This document shows positions 15,726 to 22,271 of a stretch of 34,105 bases of DNA, piece after piece. The first letter of the stretch is position 1; every line of letters starts with the position of its first letter. A model generated the notes under the pieces. The model was not told the DNA's origin, ran no database searches, and was given only the letters and a program-made list of their open reading frames with translations. The DNA comes from Candidatus Cloacimonadota bacterium (lineage in GTDB: Bacteria > Cloacimonadota > Cloacimonadia > Cloacimonadales > Cloacimonadaceae): positions 1-34,105 of the forward strand of contig JAKQWO010000006.1 in the NCBI GenBank assembly GCA_029561955.1. The letters are read 5' to 3'. The position numbers and the translations under genes were made by a program.

Positions 15726-17272
15726 ATATCCTCCGTCACGTGCAGATCGGCAATGATCATGCTTTTCACTCTCACGTAATCTGCGGGCGAGCCTTTGATG
15801 GTGATGGGCTGATCTGTCGATTCCATGGTAAACACCAGGTTGAGATAGAGGGTGGGATTGGTGAATACTTCCATCTCCTCCTGGCTGAGACTCAAACTGA
15901 TGAGCTGTTCGCCGTTACTATTTACACTGGGGTGATTCGGATTGTTTTCCACCCACTGGAAGGAGTGCAGCGTCACCTCTTTTTTGAGCAGATAGGTACT
16001 GGGGTCAGTGTGATCCACCACCGGTTGCGTGGAAAAGAGCATCTGCAGATCACAGCCCAAGGGCAGCTTGTTGAGCACCAAAAACTGAAGGTCTGCATTC
16101 TCCACATGGTTTTCAAACAACTTCCGGTTATCCTTATCAATCGTCAGCTCTATGGGTTCCTTCAATTTGAGGTAGGAATCAAGGATGATCATCGTGAAGG
16201 GCACGTCCACCTGATAATTTGCCAAAACCCTATCCGTATAGCGCAGCGAACCAATCCCATCCATCAGATCATTTCTGACGATGTATTTCATATTGAGCAG
16301 GCTGACCTTATTGGGCATGATCTGCATCATTTCGCCAATGCCGTTCTCGATGATGAATACTCCCTCTCCCGGCCCATTTGCGTCTGAGGGAGGGATGGTC
16401 AGATTGTTGCCCTCATTATCCACCAAAGGAACTATCACCGTTTCGCCGGTATCCGTCCTTTCCGCTTTCATCGTGCCTTGAATCTCACAGGCAAAGCCAA
16501 CTTCATTTTGGATACTAAGCTTGAGCTTGGCCTCTAAAAGGCGGATGGCGTTTTCCATGTTTTCGGGATAGTTAATCTCTATCGTGCCGGCATTTTCCAA
16601 AACGGGGATATCAAAATTGTGGAGTAAACCGTGCAGTTCCGCCAGGTGGATTTTCTCATTTAAGCGCAAGTCCAGCGTTCCCACGTTGGTTCCATTTGGC
16701 AGGCTGGATTGCACCGTAACATTCACATTTAGTTGTTCAAGTTCAGCAGACAAATCCGCATTGCCAATCGTACAACCCGCCAAAGAATGAGACACCCACT
16801 CCGTGCTGCCATCAAAAGCGATCTCAAAGACGCTGCCATCCGGCCTGCGAATATCGTTGAAAGTGAGCTTTGCCTGCTGCAACTGTGGACTGACGTTGCT
16901 GAAGCGTGCCTTCACCACTCCAGAGCTGATGATGCCATACCAAAGCTCCACCCTGTTCTGAGCATCGGCTAAGGGAGCGCTGAGCGGCTGCTGCATCCCC
17001 GAAATCAAGGGAACATTGGCAACATTAACCTGAGGCATAAAGTTCACTTTGACGTCTTGCTGAGTGTAGGCAAAACCCGTGCCTCGCAAAACCAACACAT
17101 CATCATCACCCAAGACGATATTGACGCTATCCACCAGATCGGAAACAAAAAAGCTCCGATTCATCAGCGGAACCTGCAATTTTACATCCCACTCAGGGAA
17201 TACCGGCTTCTCGATCTCACAACTGACTACAAACAGCAGGATAACCAAGAGAAACAAGACTGCGCGCTTCAT
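15722..17272 (-). CDS. Large secreted lipoprotein of unknown function
   Basis: A 516-residue protein with a lipoprotein signal peptide: MKRAVLFLLVILLFVVSC, lipobox VVSC, with Cys18 as the lipidation site. The mature protein starts EIEKPVFPEWDVKLQVPLMN. It is rich in predicted beta structure, with repeated patterns such as TLDLRLNEKIHL and LEAKLKLSIQNEV, and has no catalytic motif I can recognise. The start follows the radical SAM stop by 20 nt with TAGGAG upstream. It is followed by an overlapping barrel gene. A lipoprotein/barrel pair suggests an outer-membrane complex, but this is inference. Confidence 0.75.
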   Translation of the reverse strand: MKRAVLFLLVILLFVVSCEIEKPVFPEWDVKLQVPLMNRSFFVSDLVDSVNIVLGDDDVLVLRGTGFAYTQQDVKVNFMPQVNVANVPLISGMQQPLSAPLADAQNRVELWYGIISSGVVKARFSNVSPQLQQAKLTFNDIRRPDGSVFEIAFDGSTEWVSHSLAGCTIGNADLSAELEQLNVNVTVQSSLPNGTNVGTLDLRLNEKIHLAELHGLLHNFDIPVLENAGTIEINYPENMENAIRLLEAKLKLSIQNEVGFACEIQGTMKAERTDTGETVIVPLVDNEGNNLTIPPSDANGPGEGVFIIENGIGEMMQIMPNKVSLLNMKYIVRNDLMDGIGSLRYTDRVLANYQVDVPFTMIILDSYLKLKEPIELTIDKDNRKLFENHVENADLQFLVLNKLPLGCDLQMLFSTQPVVDHTDPSTYLLKKEVTLHSFQWVENNPNHPSVNSNGEQLISLSLSQEEMEVFTNPTLYLNLVFTMESTDQPITIKGSPADYVRVKSMIIADLHVTEDI

Positions 17273-17292
17273 CTTAAAACTCCTAATTGCTC

Positions 17293-18324
17293 TTATTTAA
17301 AGTTCGTTATATTGTTACCACGCTCTGCTTTGGCAGTATCCGACTTAACCAGCTCCACCCGAGATCCCGGTATCCGCCGCTGCAAAACCTCAAGATACAT
17401 CTTCTTGTTCCCCATTATTAGTGCCCATTGTTTTTTGTCCAGTTTTATTATCGAATCCGGTTCATTTTGTTGCTCTAAAATGCGTACCAAGAGCTCCGCT
17501 TGCACCAACTGACCGAAGGCTGGATGCCAAGGCCCCGCCACAATGCTGCTCTGATCCATCTGCGAAGGCAAACCCATCTTGATTATCTTCACTCCCACCC
17601 GCTCACAAAACTGCTGCCAGTCAGCACACTGAGCCACCGCCTCCTCCAAACTCAAGGGCTGATATTCACCCCGCAGCCATATCTGATGCAAGACGGTGCC
17701 CCGGATCACGATCACGGGATACAAGCGTAGGAAATCCAGCTTCAGCCGCTCTACTTGTGTTTGATTGAAGATGAGACTGTCCGGGCTGGATCCCGGCAGC
17801 CCCGGCATCAACTGCACCCCCAATTCCAGCCCCGCATCCTTGACCAACTTACAAGCTGTAACTGCTTCCTCCGTGGTATAATTGCGCCCTGAAGCTCTCA
17901 GCACCGCCTCATCAAAATCCTGAATGCCCAGCTCTATCGTCTTGATCCCACTCTCTTTGCACCAGCGGGTTATCTCCTCATTGATAAACAGAGGATGTGT
18001 GGAAATCCTGAAGCTCGCCTCCTCATCCAGATAGCCCTTCAAGGCCGAGATGAGCGCATCCCTTTTACCCTGCTCCAAACCCGTAAAAGTTCCCCCATAA
18101 AAAGCCACCTGCCTCGCTTTGCCGCTATGCGCCTGCAGGAAGGTCTTGGCCAGCTCAAGCTGCTGATCATAGTCTATAGCCTCATCTGAGGCTATCAGAT
18201 TCTGATCACAATAGATACACCTCTCTCTGCAGCCTTGCATTGGCAAAAAGATGGGGAATATCAGGGTCTTGGTCTTTCTTTTCATGATCCGCTCAATATC
18301 GCTGTGTGTAGATGATGGGGGCAT
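17293..18324 (-). CDS. Radical SAM protein, Elp3/COG1243-like
   Basis: A 343-residue protein with the radical SAM cluster motif CRERCIYC (Cys32, Cys36, Cys39), the SAM-binding GGTFTGL at 77-83, RISTHPLFI, ELGIQDFDEAVLRASGR, and MPGLPGSSPDS. The later RLYPVIVIRGT, YQPLSLEEAV and AGPWHPAFGQLVQAELL match the COG1243 family of Elp3-related radical SAM proteins without an acetyltransferase domain. The start is the first ATG, which has AAGGA upstream; an internal Met14 lacks a good site. It is the first gene of the operon with the lipoprotein, barrel and VWA genes. Its substrate is unknown, and the link to the envelope genes may be only positional. Confidence 0.85.
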   Translation of the reverse strand: MPPSSTHSDIERIMKRKTKTLIFPIFLPMQGCRERCIYCDQNLIASDEAIDYDQQLELAKTFLQAHSGKARQVAFYGGTFTGLEQGKRDALISALKGYLDEEASFRISTHPLFINEEITRWCKESGIKTIELGIQDFDEAVLRASGRNYTTEEAVTACKLVKDAGLELGVQLMPGLPGSSPDSLIFNQTQVERLKLDFLRLYPVIVIRGTVLHQIWLRGEYQPLSLEEAVAQCADWQQFCERVGVKIIKMGLPSQMDQSSIVAGPWHPAFGQLVQAELLVRILEQQNEPDSIIKLDKKQWALIMGNKKMYLEVLQRRIPGSRVELVKSDTAKAERGNNITNFK

Positions 18325-18417
18325 TGTTTTCCTTACGTGGCTATGTGTAAAACGTTTTCTGATAAGTGAGGCGGGCAGTCTGGCCAGTTACCGGTTGTGA
18401 GCCAAATATAGAACCGC

Positions 18418-18464
18418 ACTGAAAACTTCAAATGTCCATGTGATGGCAATTTGACGTTTTCAGT
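18418..18464. repeat. 22-bp-arm imperfect palindrome
   Basis: Arms 18418-18439 (ACTGAAAACTTCAAATGTCC...) and 18443-18464 pair at 19 of 22 positions around a 3-nt loop. It lies in the 214-nt spacer between the 964-residue protein gene and the radical SAM gene. There is no U-run after the hairpin, so it is not a textbook terminator. It could be an operator, a Rho- or processing-related structure, or a short mobile remnant. Confidence 0.65.
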
Positions 18465-18538
18465 GTCGGTCTATTACTTTGAAATGTCTGTAGGTCTCCT
18501 TACGGTCAGTGCGATTTTCGTCCTATACGCCCTTAACC

Positions 18539-21433
18539 TTATTTTATCGAGGATACCCGATAAAACATGTGCTGTTGGCTCTGTCCCAGAGGATAGGTCA
18601 CAATCCCGTCTTCAGTATCATTGTCGATCACCGAGCCGGGGAAAGCCGTCCAAGGTCCCTCGGGTACTGTGGCATAGTAAACCTTGTAGCTGGTGGCATT
18701 GGGAACCTGGTTCCACTGCAGCGTGAGGGCGTTGTTCGGGCCAACCGTGAGGATCAGATTCACCGGCGGAGCCAGACCTTCATTGATGTAGATATGTCTG
18801 CTCCAGGCACTGCCGTTGTAAGCTTGCCAGACACCATCGACGAAAGGATCGGCGTTGTATTGTTCCAAATACTCATTTGTTTGCGCATGTCCGTTGAAAT
18901 ACCACTGTCCGGCACCAATCTCCGAGACCAGGACAAACCCTCCCTGGGAGGTCACAGTGCAGCCGGGATACAGCTTCAAATTCTGATCCACGTTCCCATT
19001 TATATAGGTTCTTTGGTTGGACATGGTGCCGTGGTTGTGCAGGTCGCCCTGAAGGTAGATCTGCAGGTTGTTCCAGCCAGGGTAATTTCGCAGGGTGCCA
19101 TAATTGTTCAGCCTGTTGGTTACATTGAGGGTGTAATGTGAGGAAGAATCATTTTGCAGCACGGCGTAATTGTGCATGATGCCGACCACCACTCCGCCTA
19201 AGCAGTTTGCTTCACCAGTGAACTTGGCTTCATCGACTACCAGATTTGACAGTCTGCAGCCGCCGGCAAAATTGAGTGTGGATGTGCTGTTTCCTTGGAT
19301 CACCGCGTTTTTCAGTTGACTCCCAGTAACGCTCAGGGTGTAGGAAGCGATTGAAGTGAGGAGGCGCAGGGTCCGCCCGCCAAGGTCCACCGTGCAACCA
19401 TTAAATCTGAGATTGGACATCAGTTGGATCGGCGTGTCGGTCACCTGGGCGGTAAAATTCTGGCAGGTTATAGCCGGCGCATTGGCTGACTGCCAGAGTA
19501 TTTGCCTCCGGTCGCCGCTGAGGTTGATGGTTTTATTGCTCAAGGTACCATAATTGTAGAGATCGCCAGCCAGATCAAGCGTCAGGGAATTATAGCCGGG
19601 GTAGTTCTGCAGGGTGCCATAGTTGTTCAGCCTGTTGGTTACATTGAGGGTGTAATGTGAGGCGGAATCATTTTGCAGCACGGCGTGATTGTGCATGATG
19701 CCAACCACCACTCCGCCCAAGCAGTTCGCTTCGCCGGTAAACTTGGCTTCATCGACTTCCAAGTCTAACAGTTGGCAGCCGTTGGCAAAATTGAGTGTGG
19801 ATGTGCTATTTCCTTGGATCACTGCGTTTTTCAGTTGATACCCAGTAACGCTCAGGATGTAGGAAGCGGTTGAAGTGAAGAGGCACAGGGTCCGCCCGCC
19901 GAGGTCAACCGTGCAACCGGTAAATCTGATATCAGACATCAGTTGGATCGGCATTGCGGCCTCCTGAGCGGTAAAAAACCGGCAGGTTATATCCGGTGAT
20001 TCGTTGTCCTGCCAGAGTATTTGCACTCCGTCGCTGCTGAGGTGGATGGTTTTATTGCTCAAGGTACCATAATTGTAGAGATCGCCGGCCAGATCAAGCG
20101 TCAGGGAATTATAGCCGGAGTAGTTCTGCAGGGTGCCATAATTGTTCAGCCTGTTGGTTACATTGAGGGTGTAATGTGAAGCGTAATTATTTTGCAGCAC
20201 AGCGTGATTGTGCATGATCCCAACCACCACTCCGCTTGAGCAGTTCGCTTCGCCGGTAAACTTGGCCTCATCGACTTCCAGATTTGAAAGTATGCAGCCA
20301 CCGGCAAAATTGAGTGTGGATGTGCTGTTTCCCTGGATCACTGCGTTTTTCAGTTGATACCCAGTAACGCTCAGGATGTAGGAAGCGGCTGAAGTGAAGA
20401 GGCGCAGGGTCCGCCCACCGAGGTCAACCGTGCAACCGGTAAATCTGATATCAGACATCAGTTGGATCGGCATTGCGGCCTCCTGAGCGGTAAAAAACTG
20501 GCAGGTTATATCCGGTGATTCGTTGTCCTGCCAGAGTATTTGCACTCCGTCGCTGCTGAGGTGTATGGTTTTATTGCTCAAGGTACCATAATTGTAGAGA
20601 TCGCCGGCCAGATTGATCGTCAGGGAATTATAGCCGGGGTAATTTCGCAGGGTGCCATAGTTGTTCAGCCTGTCGGTTACACTGAGGGTGTAATGTGAGG
20701 CGTAATTATTTTGCAGCACGGCGTGATTGTGCAGGGTGCCGATGCTCACTCCGCTGCCGATGTTGCAGCTTCCCTGGATATTAATCTCGTCTGCGGTCGT
20801 GTTCGACAGGTTCACGCTGCCCGTCAGGTTGAGGCTGCCCCCGTTGGTGCCCTGAATAGTCATGTTGGTGATTGTGCCGTTATTAATTGCCAGTTGACGG
20901 CCGCCGCCCAGATTCAGGGTTCCGCCGTTGAAGTTGATCTGGCAGTTTTCCAGGTTGAGGTCGGTGAGCGGGGTCACCGTACCAAGATTTGAAGTTTTGG
21001 TAAAGTTGGCAGGCTTGAAATTGCCGGAGGCATTGATGGACTGGTTTCCGGTGCCTGACATGATAAGTTGGTAGGGGATAAACTGGCTGCTGCTGACAAT
21101 GTTTCCCGCGCAGTTCAGCTTGAGATTGTACCAGCCGGGGTAGTTGTCCACCGTGCCATAGTTGAAAACGTTGCCGCCAACGGTCAACGAGATCATATTG
21201 ACGCTCGGATACAGCCTGGCGCCGGAGTAAACGGTAAGATTGTGACAGTTCAGGTTGGCATTCACGCTCACGGGACCATGCAGGAAAACGTTGTCTGCCT
21301 GACCCGGAACGATGCCGCCCTGCCAAGTGGAACTATTGGTCCAATTTCCGCCTTCTGGGGTGGAATGAATATCCACTGCCCAAGAGCTGGCAAATGCCGC
21401 TAATACAGCGATGATTGTCAAAAATAATTTCAT
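18539..21433 (-). CDS. Secreted surface protein with 519-bp tandem repeats
   Basis: A 964-residue exported protein; the signal peptide MKLFLTIIAVLAAFASSWA is clear. Residues 25-60 (GNWTNSSTWQGGIVPGQADN) match the start of many FCB surface proteins with G8-like or beta-helix modules. Residues 236-754 are three nearly identical 173-residue repeats with LNNYGTL, LAGDLYNYGTLSNKTI, VDLGGRTL and IQGNSTSTLNFA motifs. Residues 755-805 start a fourth unit, and about 63-235 form a diverged unit. A beta-solenoid is likely. Residues about 877-964 form a fibronectin III-like domain (LTLQWNQVPNATSYKVYY). No sorting domain follows, so T9SS export is unproven. It appears monocistronic. Confidence 0.75.
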   Translation of the reverse strand: MKLFLTIIAVLAAFASSWAVDIHSTPEGGNWTNSSTWQGGIVPGQADNVFLHGPVSVNANLNCHNLTVYSGARLYPSVNMISLTVGGNVFNYGTVDNYPGWYNLKLNCAGNIVSSSQFIPYQLIMSGTGNQSINASGNFKPANFTKTSNLGTVTPLTDLNLENCQINFNGGTLNLGGGRQLAINNGTITNMTIQGTNGGSLNLTGSVNLSNTTADEINIQGSCNIGSGVSIGTLHNHAVLQNNYASHYTLSVTDRLNNYGTLRNYPGYNSLTINLAGDLYNYGTLSNKTIHLSSDGVQILWQDNESPDITCQFFTAQEAAMPIQLMSDIRFTGCTVDLGGRTLRLFTSAASYILSVTGYQLKNAVIQGNSTSTLNFAGGCILSNLEVDEAKFTGEANCSSGVVVGIMHNHAVLQNNYASHYTLNVTNRLNNYGTLQNYSGYNSLTLDLAGDLYNYGTLSNKTIHLSSDGVQILWQDNESPDITCRFFTAQEAAMPIQLMSDIRFTGCTVDLGGRTLCLFTSTASYILSVTGYQLKNAVIQGNSTSTLNFANGCQLLDLEVDEAKFTGEANCLGGVVVGIMHNHAVLQNDSASHYTLNVTNRLNNYGTLQNYPGYNSLTLDLAGDLYNYGTLSNKTINLSGDRRQILWQSANAPAITCQNFTAQVTDTPIQLMSNLRFNGCTVDLGGRTLRLLTSIASYTLSVTGSQLKNAVIQGNSTSTLNFAGGCRLSNLVVDEAKFTGEANCLGGVVVGIMHNYAVLQNDSSSHYTLNVTNRLNNYGTLRNYPGWNNLQIYLQGDLHNHGTMSNQRTYINGNVDQNLKLYPGCTVTSQGGFVLVSEIGAGQWYFNGHAQTNEYLEQYNADPFVDGVWQAYNGSAWSRHIYINEGLAPPVNLILTVGPNNALTLQWNQVPNATSYKVYYATVPEGPWTAFPGSVIDNDTEDGIVTYPLGQSQQHMFYRVSSIK
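19020..20728 (-). repeat. Tandem 519-bp repeats, three full copies plus a partial
   Basis: Full units are 20210-20728, 19691-20209 and 19172-19690, with a partial fourth down to about 19020. The landmark GCCTGTTGGT recurs at 19111, 19630 and 20149 and as GCCTGTCGGT at 20668, exactly 519 nt apart each time. Long stretches are identical, including synonymous positions. The period equals 173 codons, so frame is kept. Confidence 0.93.
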
Positions 21434-21460
21434 TTTTGCACCTCATTCTAAATTTCGGCC

Positions 21461-21488
21461 ACGGTATATGGGGACTTAAATCTGTCAA
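21461..21488 (-). promoter_or_regulatory. Candidate promoter of the 964-residue protein gene
   Basis: A perfect TTGACA (21483-21488) lies 16 nt before TACCGT (21461-21466) on the minus strand. This would give a 5' leader of only about 20 nt, which includes the GAGGTG ribosome binding site before the ATG at 21433. The -35 is strong and the -10 is mediocre. Confidence 0.45.
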
Positions 21489-21711
21489 GCAATAAAACGC
21501 TAACAGGCTTTAGTAAGCTGTCTTCTGAACTGTTGTTTTGGGACTTCAACTCCCTTGAGGACGCAGAGAATGCGGATTGAGGCTGCTACGGACTTCAGAA
21601 GCATGTTCAGCGAGCTCTATATCTTTGTGAGTGGCGAGTCCTTGAGTTCTCCTATTTCCCGCAAAGATGAATGTGCTCAGAGCATGACAAGACTCAATCC
21701 CGGGCTTCCGT

Positions 21712-21782
21712 GGTTTTGTGCCTCACAAAACGCTTTTTCTGCGGCACAAAATCCGTTGTGCCGCACAGGTGAGGCACAAACC
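21712..21782. repeat. Nested double inverted repeat
   Basis: The outer arms GGTTTTGTGCCTCAC (21712-21726) and GTGAGGCACAAACC (21769-21782) pair over 14 bp with one bulge. Inside them TGCGGCACAA (21740-21749) and TTGTGCCGCA (21756-21765) form a perfect 10-bp stem around a 6-nt loop. The core GCGGCAC/GTGCCGC and GTGCCTCAC/GTGAGGCAC are related sequences, so the structure may have arisen by inverted duplication. Confidence 0.75.
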
Positions 21783-21893
21783 TACTGGATTGACCCAGGC
21801 AGTGGGGTAAAAGTGGTTGAGCATAGTCCTATACTTGGGCGTCTGTTTTTCATCAAGGGCTGATGTGCAACCCCGAGTATTACACTCTTCTTC

Positions 21894-21984
21894 CTTCCTT
21901 GCTTACCCGCAGGGAGATGCCGTGCAGATACTCGGGTTTTTCCCGAGTATCACCGAGTAATCACCGGGCGGCTAAGCAAGGAAG
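21894..21984. repeat. 91-bp palindromic element, copy B
   Basis: Terminal arms CTTCCTTGCTTACCCGC (21894-21910) and 21968-21984 pair at 16 of 17 positions. The interior holds the same ACTCGGG-TTTTT-CCCGAGT hairpin and the same CACCGAGTAATCACCGGGCG stretch as copy A at 11996-12092. The single arm mismatch and the few interior differences show the copies are not identical, so this is not an assembly duplicate. Confidence 0.8.
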
Positions 21985-22056
21985 AGGTAGGGAGGATCAC
22001 ACTGAGGCTACTGAATTATTGGGAGTTATGAGGCAGCAGGCCAGCGAGCTGGCAGT

Positions 22057-22080
22057 TGTACGGGCGGTCGCTGAACCGCC
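22057..22080 (-). repeat. TACA-flanked hairpin, copy 4
   Basis: On the minus strand: GGCGGT-TCAGCG-ACCGCC then CG and TACA. It differs from copy 1 by one loop base and in the spacer before TACA. Confidence 0.6.
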
Positions 22081-22169
22081 GTTTGCCGGAAAGCAGGAGA
22101 AACCAAGCCGCGCTGAGAAACGATAATGGGAGAGTTTTGTGGAATAGCTGGGAGGCAGAGGTAGGCAGT

Positions 22170-22194
22170 GGTCGCTCCAGCGAGCGACCCTACA
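22170..22194 (+). repeat. TACA-flanked hairpin, copy 5
   Basis: GGTCGCTC-CAGC-GAGCGACC then C and TACA: an 8-bp perfect stem. Its TACA is directly followed by another hairpin, GGCGGT-ATGGCA-ACCGCC (22197-22214), which may be a diverged member facing the other way. Confidence 0.6.
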
Positions 22195-22221
22195 GCGGCG
22201 GTATGGCAACCGCCGGCCACC

Positions 22222-22248
22222 AAAAAGGCCACCCATAGCGAGCGGCCT
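22222..22248 (-). terminator. Intrinsic terminator of the T9SS-linked operon
   Basis: Read on the minus strand, AGGCCGCTC pairs with GGGTGGCCT (nine pairs, two of them G-U) around loop GCTAT, followed directly by TTTTT. It lies 24 nt past the stop of the PorE-like gene. This is a standard Rho-independent design. Confidence 0.8.
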
Positions 22249-22271
22249 AATTTCTATAGGATTATGATTGC

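Larger units (their letters stand above)
21489..22221. other. Gene-free spacer with palindromic repeats
   Basis: About 730 nt with no believable gene. It contains a nested inverted repeat (21712-21782), copy B of the terminal-inverted-repeat element (21894-21984), and hairpins at 22057-22080, 22170-22194 and 22197-22214. The palindrome types appear in the same left-to-right order as in the spacer at 11.7-12.5 kb. An 11-nt segment CGCCCAAGTAT is also shared, in opposite orientation. Open frames across it (for example 21555-21863 on the plus strand) look like noise. Confidence 0.7.

Noticed and set aside
18541-18566. TTTTATCG/CGATAAAA hairpin at the end of the 964-residue gene as a terminator
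   Set aside because: It lies within the final codons and has no U-run after it; AT-rich and probably incidental.
19020-20728. CRISPR-like repeat array
   Set aside because: The repeat period is 519 bp, in frame and coding, without short repeats and unique spacers.
21555-21863. 102-codon plus-strand frame
   Set aside because: It passes through the nested inverted repeat; composition is not protein-like.
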